64,000 bases of DNA from Chrysemys picta bellii (GCF_011386835.1 NC_088792.1:109898421-109962420); one strand, 5' to 3'; shown: positions 23,706 to 35,765, counted from the first letter of the stretch. Numbers and translations are program-made. The notes: a model not told the origin generated them from the letters alone.

Positions 23706-23969
23706 GTATGTCTACACTGCAGTTAGACACCCGTGGCGAGCCTGTGCCAGCTGACTTGGACTCAAGGGGCTAACGGGCTGTTTAATTGCAGTATAGCCAT
23801 TCAGTCTCGGGCTGCAGCCTGAGCTCTGCGACCTTCCCACCTTTCAAAATCTCAGTACCCAGGCTACAGACTGAGCACCACAATTAAACAGCCCCTTAGT
23901 CTAAGCCCCATGAGCCTAAGTCAGCTGGCACATGTCAACTGTGGGTTATTAATTGCAGCGTAGGCATGC
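23706..23969. mobile_element. Imperfect-palindrome MITE
   Basis: GTATGTCTACACTGCA and the inverse of TGCAGCGTAGGCATGC form the ends. The whole 264-bp body folds back on itself (GCCAGCTGACTTGGACTCA against its partner near 23915). It is a common turtle family as I know it. Confidence 0.65.
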
Positions 23970-23979
23970 CCTGTTTGAG

Positions 23980-25166
23980 TGTGCAAATCTGTTATGTTCT
24001 GGGGTGCAATCCAGACCAGCGAGGGGTTGTGTCACAGCCTGCCATGTAACCCTGAGTGCCTCAGAATGTTCTGCTACTGTAATTCTCTTGTCTGGATGCT
24101 ACCAGACAGCATACAAGCATGCACTGGATGTTTTTAAGCAGATCTGACTCAGCAATTCTGATTCCAGCAGCCTGCTTGTCACGCCGTCGCTGCACCCTGG
24201 CCTCCACCAAATTTGATTACACTTAGCAAGATGTAACACCCCCCAATCCCAAATTTTCCCCAAACTGTGTGCTCTGCAATATCCAGCCCCCTCCTGGACT
24301 GTTCAGAGAGATATTAAGGTCTGCTTGTTCCTTTAAAGATACAATACCCACCAGCTTGCCACATTAATTGATTCACTTTACATCAAACAGCACAGGGTTG
24401 GTTTAGATTAAAAATAAAACAAGCTTATTAACAAATGGAGATGGGATTTTAAGTGAGATCAAGTATAAAAGAGTTAGAAATGATTACAAGCAAATTAAAG
24501 TAAAAATGATTTCTAGAGGCTAAAACTTAATAAAATAAGCTACAGCCTTTCTTCAAGGTAGTTTCTTTACCAAGCTACCTTCTAGCAAGATGTCTGACCA
24601 ATGCCCTCCAATCAAGAGCTCTCACAATGTCCAAAGTGCTTGGTTCTTTTGTCTTCTTAGGTGAAAGATCACTTGGGGTTCTCTGCTCCTCTCTTTTATA
24701 GTCCAGTGAACATTTGAAATGGATTATTCTGAAGGTTACAACCCCCCAGCCTCCATGTAAAGTTCATTCAAGCTGTGAGGAAGACAACATAGAGCTTCCT
24801 GGTGAAGGAAGTTTCATGCTGCTTTTTCCCCTGCTGGTGTTTGCTAAAATGCAAATTGACCTGTTTCCTACAATTGCCTTCCCCTGCTGTCTTCTTCATG
24901 GCCCTGTTTACCTTCTCTGTAATTTGCATCCCCATTCTCTTAATGTACCTTGGAGATGCCTTCCAGGTGGCAGAAATACATTCCTTTATCTAGGGAGGAG
25001 TAACTTTAGCCCTGCCTAGCAGACACACTTTGATAACATCATTTCCAATGTTTGTTATCTTGAATTTGTCCTCTGTACATACACCATTCAATAATATTAA
25101 TGATCAGTATGTTATTAGCTTTCTATTGATATCTTCCACGGCACTTTTTACATAGAGGTTATGACA
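23980..25166 (-). mobile_element. Antisense solo LTR with near-exact 5-bp TSD
   Basis: The plus strand starts TGTGCAAATC and ends GTTATGACA, flanked by TTGAG (23975-23979) and GTGAG (25167-25171). On the minus strand a TATA box, CTATAAAAGAG, is at about 24694-24704. Layout and length (1187 bp) resemble the LTR at 40869-42385. It abuts the MITE at 23706-23969 and both lie within the retrovirus remains. Confidence 0.6.
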
Positions 25167-25399
25167 GTGAGTTAGGTACACTGAACAGATAAGAACAGCT
25201 GAAACTCACTACCAGATACCAGCAATCCCCTTGCCCTCTTGCACAGTGATGCTGTTAGGGTCAGAAACTTCTTAGTAGCATTTTTACCCTTCTGGCTTAG
25301 AAGTGATTTTACCTCTACTGATGGCTCCATGGTAAAACACTCTGTGGTAGTGTTTTATATAGTGAAGTTAGCCGTTTATTTACAAAAGCTCCTTTGGTT

Positions 25400-26215
25400 A
25401 AAAAAGTTAAGGCTCACAGTGGAACTGATCCATTTGCCATCCAAAATCTGAAAGCTGATTTGTTGTCTAAGTAAGGAGCAGCAGGAAAAGATCAGTAGGT
25501 GTGTAATCAGATTACAGTAAAACACATCCAGAACCTGTGACCTCCTGAGAGGAAAAGGTTCAGACTCTTATTCCAGATAGAAGAGAACTGAAAAAGCAGG
25601 ATCACGTTTTGAGTTAGACTAGTCAACAAACACATGTGTTAATGTGCCCAAGAGCTGAGGTAAGAGATTGGATTAGGAATAATTTTTGGTCTATAATTCA
25701 CCCTTCAAATACATGAGTATGGCCAGACTTTTCTGGTTTGTGCGCCAAAAAATCCAACAGGAAAAAAATGTTCTTTTAAGGCCACAGAGGCTTGAAGGTC
25801 CTTGGAATACTTTTGATTTTGTAAGACCCCCTACCAATTACTCAGAAAGAAAAACAATTGTTAGTTGTTATTGTTTTGATGGAACTTGTGTATTGTCACT
25901 GGGAATTACCAGGTGGAGTCAGGCCAGGGGATCTTCTTTTTCACCAGAGATGTTTTGAATCCTGTAAGATTCTGTTGGGAGCCAGACAGCAACTTCACAT
26001 CCCTTACCGTCCTCAGTCATCTGGGCTGATGGAACAAACAAATTGCACAATCAAAATCATGTTGATGAAATTAGTGGAACTGAATGGAAAAAAATGGGAT
26101 TTGTTAGTGTCTATGATTCTGATGGCTTTGTGAGCTACTCCAGCAACTTTTATGGATTGTTCCGAATTTAAAGTTATGACTGGAAGGGAAATTAGGCTTC
26201 CTAGATATTTAATGT
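25400..26215 (+). pseudogene. Retroviral RNase H end and integrase remnant
   Basis: Near 25425-25470 the reading 'HLPSK...ADLLSK' (one stop inside) resembles the end of RNase H. An integrase core follows: 'GPWNTFDFV' near 25795-25822, a one-base frameshift near 25860, and at about 25990-26060 the pattern Pro-Tyr-x-Pro-Gln-Ser-Ser-Gly-x-x-Glu-x-x-Asn, which in retroviral integrases contains the third catalytic acid (Glu). A 'MTGREIRLP' block near 26178-26204 matches the end of the catalytic core. Integrase joins viral DNA to host DNA; this copy is plainly dead. It is the best-supported part of the retrovirus. Confidence 0.7.
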
Positions 26216-26404
26216 AGTAAGCAAGTCCAACTCAAATTGAGGTAGTAAAAATGGATGCTTATTCTCACTTTACCTATATTCACTACCAGAGATCAAAAAA
26301 TAGGTGATTCTTCCAAAATAATTGGAAGAAAGCCTTAATCTCCATTATGAGCTAGTGGAATTAACAGAACTGCCTTTTGCAGACTAGAAAAGAATATTCC
26401 CTCT

Positions 26405-27243
26405 CTTCAATGATCCTAAAGGGGGGAGTTTACAAAATGTGTGTCTCGGGAAAATGCACAAGTTCTGACTCATGGTATTGCCTATGGTACTTGGGAGAAT
26501 CAAATGCAATATGTAAATTCTGTTAAAGGTGGAATGCTAACCTTTAATCAATTAAAACTCAAGGATGAAGGAGAATATGAGACTTGTGTCCAAACTAGGT
26601 CTCCAAATCTTGTTTAAATAGTAAATATTTGATTTTGGGTAAAGGTCAAATTGCCTTTAGTTGAATATGATTATAACACAGGAAAACAATTTGTCCTCAA
26701 ATGGACAAAGGTCCAGATAGTGGTTATATATCCACTTCAATCCCTGGGGTATTGATTAATCACGTTCAATTTATGCATGTTCCAGTGGTTTTACATTTTT
26801 CTAGTTGGAAGATAGTAGAATTTTCCTATTACAAGAATCCCAAAGTAGCCTCATTCTTTTCAGTATTCTTTGTGGATAAAATAACTATTTATCAGCAATG
26901 AGTTTAAGATATGACAAATTTGAGACTTGATCACAATCTCGATTCTCCTAAAAAATATCAAGGAGAAAAGGCTGAATCTCTTAAAATGTGTAAGAAATTG
27001 TCCATTGGGGCAATTAGGAATTTATGATTAATGACACTTCATCCTAACCATAATTCTCCTTATTTAAATAATACCTGCACTGTGTCTACATCATTATTTG
27101 TGTCTTTTATGATTTCACTACCAGTATTTGGCTTAGACACAGATATGTTTACTAATACAGCAATCACTCAGTCTATAGGCCATCTCCAAGAAGACCTCTT
27201 TAAAGAAAGACTGAGTACCCCCCCCCTGGGCTGTACAGCATTA
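26405..27243 (+). pseudogene. Possible env remnant with Ig-like stretch
   Basis: Position downstream of integrase is the main reason to suspect env. At 26420-26618 one frame reads without stops for about 65 residues and includes 'LTFNQLKLKDEGEYETC', close to the D-x-G-x-Y-x-C signature of an immunoglobulin V domain but with one extra residue before Cys. A 66-aa piece (26701-26901) and a 71-aa piece (27031-27246) follow after stops. No fusion peptide, CX6CC motif or membrane anchor is clear. It could equally be host sequence or chance. Weak. Confidence 0.3.
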
Positions 27244-27250
27244 TAAGACA

Positions 27251-29554
27251 CAAACATTAAAACCTCTGCAAATTGCCTGTTGCGCCATAGAAGGGCTCCA
27301 GTACATCCATCATTGTGATATGGCCAAGAGGAATAGACATAACCCTAGATCATGTTATAAACATGTTTGAGTAAAAACTGGTTTTTACAAGTATTGTAAA
27401 TAAGATGTTAATGTTTTGGTAAATTCTATCTATATTGATAGTTATAGCATTCAGGCAGATATTAATTAAGATAAGGTTTACTGTTAAATATACAATTGGA
27501 AAGCAGAAAATATTTAATAATGGCAGTGGAGAGATAGATATGGCAAAAGGTGGATTTAATGTTAATTAAGAGGCATGATTATAAAAGGGCAGTACATTAA
27601 TTTCAGATTAGGTGCATCCATCCACCATCAAGGTAACATTACAGAAAGTATTTGTACCCATTCACCTTATTTGGGGATTGCTTACCCTTGAATGAAATGT
27701 TTCATCTTAGAACCTGAGTATAAATGCAGTGTATGGTTATATTATAATTCCTGTATTTAATATAAAATCTGACAAAGTCTTTAATTTTATCACTCATTGA
27801 GTCATTCATGGTCCTCTACTAAATTAAGTTTTCTGTATCCACCCTGGAGGCTGCAAATTTAAAGAATTCAGTTTGGTTTTATTCCTTATTTTTAAACTAT
27901 TGATTGGGAACAAATAAATCAAAGGCTATAAGTTATCAGGACACTCACCTGGGATGTGAGAAACCCAAGTTATTCTTGGCTATTCTGGGGTTATTGGCTA
28001 TTCTGAGATATCTTTCTCTCTCTCTTCCCAGAAATTTTCTCCTGGGCTTGAGCAAAGTTTCAGTGAAACTAGTATGTTCCCCCCCAAAGAGTTTCAGTTT
28101 CAATGAATTGGCATTTTCTAGAGAAAAAAACATGTCATCAAAAAATTCTTGGCCAGCTATAATTATATATTTGAAATATCTTTTAAAATTTCAGTGGGTT
28201 GTCAAACATTTTGATATAGTTGGATATAGATGATTCTCCATTGCCTTGCACCTTGAAAAGTCATTTTCAACTGTATAAAGCAGATTTTAAAAGCTAAATG
28301 TTTATCTAATAGCATTTTATATTCACGCTGTCCAGGTGTAAATATCATTAATAGTAGTACTAATAAGGTAGTATTTATTTTATTGTATTACTTTGTGGTT
28401 AACATTCTCTATGATGTGCTAATCATGCCTACTGAAACTATAGCCTTACAGGCTGCTTAGAAATTATTTCAATTTACAATCATCCTTAAAACCTTGTAAT
28501 CCCTTTTTTTTCTAATTCATGTCCAGCATCATTTTAGACAAAGCCAAAAGAAAGATGAGACTTTAGTGGCAAAGTTTTGACTTTCACAATTAAAAGGCTG
28601 AAAGTCAGAGGAGCCAGTGAAGATACTACAATATTGTGGCTATGTTTTAGGACTCCAAAGTCCATAGGTTTTGTCTCATGAAATTCGTAAAATCATAAAT
28701 TGTATAAGCATGTTTTAAATGGCTCATAAAAAAGAAGGTGAAACCTCCCTTTAAATTTTTGGGGGAGACATGGAGTGCTCCTGTCTATAAATAAATCATT
28801 TCATAGCCAGCTTTTTATGTGGCTCCTTGAGAATAGATACAATTTCAGTGAGGTGCCAGGAGAAGGGCACTGAAATCCCCCAAGAATTACCGTCTGCTGA
28901 CGATTCCAGTTGTAAATGGAATGTCGCTCTACAGAAGTGAAATTGACACTTTTTTTTTTTTGAGCAAAGAGAAGATATTGAAAAAGGCATAGTTACACCA
29001 AGGGAATTTGTGTAGCGAAGCAAATTGACTGCTTGAAACAAACCCAAAGAAAAGTGTGTTCTATGTTTTAGCATGTAGGGAATTAGTGACTTTTTAAACT
29101 TCCCACTGTGATGCTATAAATATGCTGTCTCTAATGCTGCCAAAGCTTATTGAAACCCCCTGGTAGGTAACTCCACAATACTCCATGCACCATGAAATTC
29201 AATTACACTTAAGAAAATTAGGGTAGAGTTTAATTACTTGTGTGCACTTTGGATGCACACACATTCCTTATAAGCATGTGTTTTGCTGAAGTCCTGACTC
29301 CCAGACTAAATGAACTAATTCCCTCACACATTGTACATTTAGTATTAGTTGTGTGTAGGTTGAATTTAATTTAATTGCTGAAGATTCTTTATGCTTCTGC
29401 AAAAATCAGAATACTCTAGTGTCTACTTTCATGGCGAGATCCCTATATAAGTGGTTGCTGTTGACTACAACCAACATCTTAGAGACACTGTAGTCATCTG
29501 TGCTGTCTGTGCCCAACACCATTTAAAGTTATAATTATACCTTCTTCATTTAAG
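27251..29554. other. Non-coding stretch with tRNA-like SINE piece
   Basis: 27925-27975 (TTATCAGGACACTCACCTGGGATGTGAGAAACCCA) looks like the head of another tRNA-like SINE, followed by foldback-family sequence to about 28210. A 3' retroviral LTR was looked for near 27.3-27.9 kb and not found. The remainder is AT-rich and unrecognised. Confidence 0.4.
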
Positions 29555-30010
29555 ACACACTGGATCAATTTCTATGTTCTCTGACACTCACCTTGATGGC
29601 CCTGATTCTCTTTGAATCCTTTTTGAATTGTGGACACCAGCACTGAACACAGTATTCCAACAGTGGTCACACTGGTGCCAAATGCAGAGGTAAAATAACC
29701 TCTCTATTTCTTCTTGGGGTTCCTCTATTTCTGAATCAGAGGATCACATTAGGTCTGATGGCCACAGCATTACACTGGGAGCTCAGGACAGTCCCCCATC
29801 CTGGAAGTACAGCTCAGTCTTTGTTTCTAAATGTATATGTTTACATTTAGCAGTATTGAAACACATATTGTTTGCTTGCTCCCTGCTTACCAAGCAATTC
29901 AGATTGCTCTGTAGCAGTAACCTGTCCTCTTTATTATTTACAACTCCCCAAAATTTGATGCCATCTCCAAAATTTATCACAGATTATTTTGTTTTCTTAC
30001 ACTTTCTTTT
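29555..30010 (-). pseudogene. CR1 LINE fragment, minus strand
   Basis: On the minus strand, 'INFGDGIKFWGVVNNKED' followed by 'MCFNTAKCKHIHLETKT' (29800-29980) matches the CR1 palm segment after FADD and the 'FN..KCKVMHLG' block. The catalytic FADD itself is altered (FGDG). Stops and truncation make it inactive. Confidence 0.75.
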
Positions 30011-30019
30011 GGAAAGGAT

Positions 30020-30610
30020 AAAGACAGGATCCATGGAGTTGGATTTACAATTAGAACGTCTTTCCTGAAACAACTTCCTGACCACCCTGTTGGCCTGAAT
30101 GAACGGCTCATGAAACTTGGATCCCATCTGAACTCTTTACAGCATGTCACTGTCATCAGTGCCTACACACCTACACTGACAAACACAGAGGAAAGCAAGT
30201 AGCAGTTCTACTCTGACATGGACCCCATCCTCACATCAACCTCTTCATATGACTAGTTCGTCCTGCTCGGAGACTTCAATGCTAGAGGTGGTTGAGACAG
30301 CAGTGGCAGCAGAGGTGTGATAGGATGATATGGAATGGGAAATATGAACAGCAACAGACTCCTCCTCTTGGGTAAATGTGCATAACATAGTCTGATCATC
30401 ACTTGCACCATCTTTTAGAAAAACGATAAATATAAAATGAAATAGATGCACCAATGGTCCAAACAATGGAACCTGATCAACTATGTTTTCACCCACCAAT
30501 GACACATCCGGGACATCAGAATTACCAGAGACATGCATGGTGCAAAGTGCTGGACAGACCACAGATTGGTAAGAGCAGTGCTCAACCTGCTCATAGTCCC
30601 CTCACAACAC
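30020..30610 (+). pseudogene. APE endonuclease domain of the LINE
   Basis: Frame-shifted blocks read 'HGVGFTIRTSFLKQL', 'VTVISAYTPTLTNTEESK' and 'FVLLGDFNARGG' (about 30259-30294), the apurinic-type endonuclease core with its catalytic Asp/Asn, and then 'AKCWTDHRLVRAVLN' (about 30542-30585), which contains the catalytic Asp-His pair. This domain nicks target DNA to prime reverse transcription. Internal stops and small indels inactivate it. Confidence 0.8.
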
Positions 30611-30979
30611 AAGTGCCCCAAGCTTAAGAGAAAGGCCTTCAACATAGCAAAACTCAAGCATATTGACTCTCAGGTGCAGTTTCAGCAGTCACTTGATGAC
30701 CAGATTTTTTCATGCTCACCATTCACTGGCAACCCAACAGAAAAATGGAAACAGTTCAAAGGTGTGATCATTGTCACAGCTAAATCAGTGCTGTGGCCAA
30801 AGGAAAGGATACACCAGGATTGGTTTCATCAGAACGAGGACATTTCCAAAGTGACAATCAGAAAGCATTTGTTGAATGGTAGAATGATCTCACTTCCAGT
30901 TCAAGGAAAGATAGGTTTAAGTAGGCCCAGGATAATGCAGTGATGGGAGAGGAAAGCAGCAGAAATTCAGCATTACATG

Positions 30980-32190
30980 AATACAAACAACACAAAGATG
31001 TCCTTTGACTCTCAAAGAAGTCCACAGACCATCTAAATCTGGCACAACACCCCTGAAGTCAGCAAATGGCATAACCCTCATCAAAGACAGGGAGGGAATC
31101 ATACAGAGATGGGCTGAACACTTCAGTAGTCTACTCAATAGACCATCCATACAGGATCAGCATGTCCTTGACCAATTACTGGAGAAATCCATCAAAGAGG
31201 ACCTCGATTTCCCTTCAATAGTTAAAGTCATGAAAGCCATCTAACAATTGAACTCTGGCAAGTCATCTGGAAAGGATGGTATTCCAACAGCAATGTATCA
31301 GGTAGCAGGCTCAAAGGCTATCAAGGTGTTTCACATCTTTGGTAGCATTTGGGAGGAAAAATAAATGCCACAAGACTTCAAAGATGCTATAATTGTAGCA
31401 CTGTTCAAAAACAAAGGAAGCAAAGCTGACAGTGGAAACTACAGAGACATTTCTGTCCTCTGTAAAGAAGGGAAAATACTAGCATGCTTTCTACTGAATT
31501 GACTCAGTGCAAACATATCTGAGGAGAATCTGCCAGAAGCGCAGTATTGTTTTAGACCAGGTCATAGCACTATGGACATGATTTTTGTCATAAGGCAGGT
31601 CCAAGAAAAGTATTTAAAGCAGAACTTGAACCTATATGCAGTCCTCATTGACTTGACCAAAGCTTTTGATATGATCAACAGGTAGGGTCTATGTGCCATT
31701 CTACATAAACTCGGCTGCCCAAGAAGGTTCATACAAATAATCTGTCTGTTCCATAGCCACGTGACAGTGCAAGTGCTCTCCAAAGGTGACTTTTCTGGCG
31801 CATTCAAAATCTCAAAGGCTGCATACTTACTCCCATGCTGTTCAACTTGTTCTTTGCCTGTGTCCTCAGCCATGCTACAAGGAACTTGGATCAGGGGATA
31901 TACATCTGCTCTCTGATCTTCGGAGACTCAATGCTAAGACTAAGATGGGTGGAGAGACTTCTTGTTGAGGCACTTTTTGCAGATGACTCCACCTTGATGA
32001 ATCATAGACATTCAGGTCATCGTTGACAGGTTTTCTGAAGCATCCCAGCTCTTTGGCCTCACCATCAGCCTCGGTAAGACAGAGGTATTGTTCCAACCAG
32101 CACCTCATTCCAATGCCTCAGTACTAGCCTTCTTCATCCAAGGTATACAATTGAAAAATGTGAATCAGTTCAAGTATTTATGCAGGACCA
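30980..32190 (+). pseudogene. Reverse transcriptase domain of the LINE
   Basis: Recognisable blocks are 'SGKSSGKDGIPTAMYQ' (about 31253-31300), 'CFRPGHSTMDMIFVIRQVQ' (31548-31605), the palm motif 'LIDLTKAFDMINR' (31646-31683) with its catalytic Asp, and 'LFADDSTL' (31973-31996) with the FADD catalytic pair intact at 31976-31987. About five frame changes and stops break the domain. The catalytic aspartates survive, but the reading frame does not. Confidence 0.82.
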
Positions 32191-32197
32191 TCTAGAG

Positions 32198-32530
32198 CAG
32201 TGGTTCTCAAAGCTGGTCCGCCGCTAGTTCAGGGAAAGCCCCTGGCGAGCCGGGCTGGTTTGTTTACCTGCCGTGTCTGCAGCTTTGGCTGATCGCAGCT
32301 CCCACTGGCTGCGGTTCACCGCTTCAGGACAATGGGGGCAATGGGAAGCGGCGGCCAGCACATCCCTCGGCCCGCGGTGCTTCCCATAACCCCCATTGGC
32401 CTGGAGCGGCGAACCGCGGCCAGTGGGAGCCGCGATCGGCTGAACCTGCAGACGCGGCAGGTAAACAAACCTGCCCGGCCTGCCAGGGGCTTTCCCAGAG
32501 CAAGTGGCGGACCGGCTTTGAGAACCACTG
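32198..32530. mobile_element. hAT MITE with exact 8-bp TSD
   Basis: CAGTGGTTCTCAAAGCTGGTCC-type left end and its inverse GGCTTTGAGAACCACTG at the right. ATCTAGAG flanks both sides exactly (32190-32197 and 32531-32538). The 333-bp body is GC-rich and palindromic (ATTGGCC and GGCCAGTGGGAGC words). It interrupts the older LINE, which gives relative age. Confidence 0.92.
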
Positions 32531-32538
32531 ATCTAGAG

Positions 32539-33250
32539 CGATGGTTCCCTTGATAAGGAAATTGCCTCCAGAATCAGTAAAGCTAGCCAGGCTCTTGGCT
32601 GACTCTGAAAAAAAGTCCTTAACCAACACAATGTTTGTCTCTCCACCAAATGAAGATCTATATTGCAGTGGTTCTAACATCTGTCCTGTATGGATCTGAA
32701 ACATGGACTCTTTAGAAATGGTACATTAAACAGCTTGAGTAATTTCACGTTCCCTCCACTCAATAATGAGCACTCGCTGGCAGGACAGATTGACCAATAT
32801 TAAGGCTCTTGAGAGAGTAAACACAACCAGCCTTGAAGAAATGCTATTGAAAGCAAAACGTGGGTGGACCGGACATGTCCTCAAAATGGAAGACCACCAT
32901 CTCCCAAAAGAGATCTTGTATCGGGGAGCTGAGGCAGGGGAAAAGAAAGCAGAGTGGTCTGTATAAGCACTTCAAAGATAACCTGAAGAGCAGTTTCCAG
33001 TGGGCTGGCATCAATCTCAAAGAAGTTGAGCAAATGGCTCAGAACAGGGCTCACTGGTGGTCTCTGACAAGATCAGCATGCGACAGGTTTGAGCAGGATT
33101 GACAAAATTGTCTCCAGGCTGCACGTGAAAGGCTCCACCGAGCTGTATCATCAAACATCATAGATACGGACTTCCCATGCCCTCAGTGAGGCCAACTCTG
33201 TGCATCAGGATTTGGACTCCAGAGTCATATGCATAGCCATAGATGAGAAT
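32539..33250 (+). pseudogene. C-terminal region of the LINE with Cys/His finger
   Basis: After the MITE the LINE continues: 'MKIYIAVVLTSVLYGSETW' type sequence (32648-32710), 'TRWQDRLTNIKALERV' (32772-32820), 'RGWTGHVLKMEDHHLPKEI' (32857-32915), and near 33176-33240 a CPQ-x-GQLC ... H-M-H-x-H arrangement, a C2H2-like finger probably used for nucleic acid binding. One Cys position is replaced by a stop. Confidence 0.7.
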
Positions 33251-33359
33251 TGTGACAATATTGTTATGATCATCAGTGATGGACTACCAAAAATCAATTT
33301 AATGTGTGTCATGTTAATTTATATCATTCTATTTATATAATCAAAATGTGTATGGTACC

Positions 33360-33985
33360 AAGTCAAACACCTTACAGAAGTCTATGTATATTATATCAAC
33401 ACTATTACCTTTATCAACCAAACTAGGAATATCATAAAAAAATATATCAAGTTAGTTTGACAAGATCTATTTTCCATAAACCCATGTTGACTGGCATTAA
33501 TTACATTAGTCTCTTTTAATTTGTTATTAGTCGAATCCCGTATCAGCTGCTCCATTATCCTGCCTGGGATCAATTTCAGACTGACAGGCCTGTAACTACC
33601 TGGATGATCAAGCTTACCCTTTTTAAATATTGGTACAACATTAACTTTCTTCCAGTCTTCTGGAACTACCCCAGTGTCCAAAGATTTATTGAAAATCAAC
33701 ATTAATGGTCCAGCAAACTCCGCAGCTAAGATAACTCTTTCCTAAGTCTTGGATGCAAGTTATTTGATCTGCTGATTTAAAAAAAGTCTAACTTTAGTAG
33801 CTGTTATTTAACATGCTCCTGAGATATCAGTGGAATGGAAAGTGTGTTGTCATCAAATGAGCTTACATCATGTTTTTCTCCCCCCAAACACAACACAGAA
33901 ATATTTCTTGAACATTTCTGCCTTTTCGGAAATATTATTCTTCATTTTAAGATTTCCATCTAGAAATGGATCAATACCATTGTCA
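33360..33985 (-). pseudogene. CR1/L3-type LINE RT fragment, minus strand
   Basis: The minus strand carries a 103-aa readable stretch (33391-33702) with 'VVPEDWKKVNVVPIFKKGK', 'DHPGSYRPVSLKLIPGRIMEQL' and 'ASQHGFMENRSCQTNLI', all textbook CR1-group RT finger motifs. Upstream (33703-33985), 'DNGIDPFLDGNLKMKNNIS' fits the linker before RT. The palm is missing. Confidence 0.85.
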
Positions 33986-35462
33986 AGAATCTTTGCAGAG
34001 AGTCCCTGCAATAGACAGGGATGGGAGGGTGGCACATAGGGAGCATGTGAGAAAGTGGAGGATTGCAAGGAGACCCTGGTGTGTGCAATGAGCTCAGCCT
34101 ACAGAAACAACCAAGTGTGCAACTTCCTGGTATAAACGAGTGCAGCTTCATTGACTTCAGTGGAGCTGCATCCATTTATACCAGCAGAGATTTTGCTCCA
34201 TATGGTCTAATCCTGCTCCCATAGAAGTGTCTGAACTCCATCTTGGGATGTCTTTTGAGCACACCTGCAAAGTGCTTAGCACTCTACTGAAGTCAGTAGG
34301 AGCAGATGACCAGCCAGAACTTTGCCGGAATGCTCAGGGCCTCACAGGCTCAAGCTCCATAAGAGTTTTTTTGTTGACTTCATGGAGCCAAAATATGCCC
34401 CAGATTCATGGTCAAGGGGAGGAAAGTAAAATAGCTAAGCCCCAACAGTGCTTGGGAAGATATGTAGTATGCAACATAACATTGTTCATTCCCATGGCTA
34501 AAGTGGTGAAGTTACTGAAAAAGGCTGTTCTGAACGAAACAGGTAAGAAAGAATCCCACAAAATATTTGCATATTACTGTTCCTGTTTGTGCAGAACCCT
34601 GAAAAAAACAGACACAGCCTTTTGGTGGCATTAAAAGAAAGGGGAAAGCAGACTCATTAAAGAACATGATGAAAGTTCTGGCAAAATGATTTATGGCAAT
34701 AAAGAGAGATTTGAAGTATTACTGGGGTTCTTTCCTAGGTCTACATGTTTTCTTCCCTCTCAAATCCACCAGCTAATTTTTTTAAAAAATGTTTACGTTC
34801 CAGCTGAGTAAATAACTTCAAATTCTGGAATCAAAGTACTTTATATGGGAGGTTGAAAGTCTGTAGTTAAAACACGGACTCCTTTGAAACATAAAACATT
34901 TAATAAAACTACTTAATTCCATTCTGAGGCATTGATTCAGGAAGGCACTTTAGCACATACCTCATTTTAAGCACATGAGAAATCCCATTACATTTTGTCA
35001 TATGATTAAGTATCTTTCTGAATCAGGGCCTTAATACTGTTCTTTAAAACTAAAATGGTATGTAACATTAATAATAATCAATGTTCCGGAAAATCACATA
35101 GATCTAGGTCCTGATCTAATTCCCTTTGAAGTCAGAGTCTTTCCATAGACTTCAATGTGTACTGGATTGGGGTCAGAGTGAAATACCGCAGGAAACACCT
35201 CCACAATAGGAAATGTTCAAGGAAGGACTAATAACAGAAACTGAAATTAAAGACTAACCAGTTACTGCATATGGTAAAACAAATCACAGGGCCCAGTGGT
35301 ACTCACGTAAGTTGTGCTGTGGAATATAAAGACTACTCACATGGAAAAACAGTTGCAGAATTGGGCCCCTTCATCCAGTATCGGCCATGCAACTATAAAT
35401 ATCAAGGATATGCAAAACAGTCCAGGTAAAATAGCCATAAAAAACTTTTTTTGCTATAAACC
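33986..35462. other. Non-coding stretch with old palindromic repeats
   Basis: 34125-34215, 34925-35035 and 35100-35175 hold palindromic pieces of an amniote repeat (CATTGACTTCAGTGGAGCTGC; GAATCAGGGCC). The 135-aa ORF at 34227-34634 has no domain and I do not accept it as a gene. Confidence 0.4.
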
Positions 35463-35765
35463 AGGGGTCAGCAACCTTTCAGAAGTGGTGTGCTGAGACT
35501 TAATTTATTCACTCTGATTTATGGTTTCGTGTGCCAGTAATACATTTTAACGTTTTTAGAAGGTCTCTTTCTATACGTCTATAATTTATAACTAAACTAT
35601 TGTTGTATGTAAAGTAAAAAAAGGTTTCAAAATGTTTAAGAAGCTTCATTTAAAATTAAATTAAAATGCAGAGCCCCCCGGACCGGTGGCCAGGACCTGG
35701 GCAGTGTGAGTGCCACTGAAAATCAGCTCACCTGCCGCCTTCAACACGCATGCCATAGGTGCTAT
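35463..35765. mobile_element. hAT MITE, right end incomplete
   Basis: It starts CAGGGGTCAGCAACCTTTCAGA and keeps the known order of this turtle family (GTGTGCCAGTAATACATTTT, GAGCCCCCCGGACCGGTGG, GCATGCCATAGGT), but lacks a clean right terminus. Related ends occur at 39255-39440 and 58012-58080. Confidence 0.7.

Larger units (their letters stand above)
21700..27250 (+). mobile_element. Degenerate endogenous retrovirus
   Basis: Plus-strand pieces occur in retroviral order: gag-like (about 22.16-22.7 kb), an RNase H/integrase region (25.4-26.2 kb) and a possible env (26.4-27.25 kb). Every piece is broken by stops and frameshifts. The protease and most of RT are not visible, and the gap holds a MITE and an unrelated antisense solo LTR. 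LTRs and PBS were not found, so the limits are approximate and genus-level placement is open. Confidence 0.6.
30020..33260 (+). mobile_element. APE-type non-LTR retrotransposon, nearly full span, decayed
   Basis: An endonuclease, a reverse transcriptase and a C-terminal region with a Cys/His finger occur in order on the plus strand over 3.2 kb, interrupted by a 333-bp hAT MITE at 32198-32530. Clade is RTE/RTEX-like by general appearance but unresolved. It differs clearly from the CR1 and L2 copies in this window. Confidence 0.8.

Noticed and set aside
30533..30943. 136-aa ORF as an independent gene
   Set aside because: It is the stretch after the APE endonuclease in a decayed LINE.
34227..34634. 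135-aa ORF as a host gene
   Set aside because: No recognisable domain, biased composition or splice context; a chance ORF in non-coding DNA.
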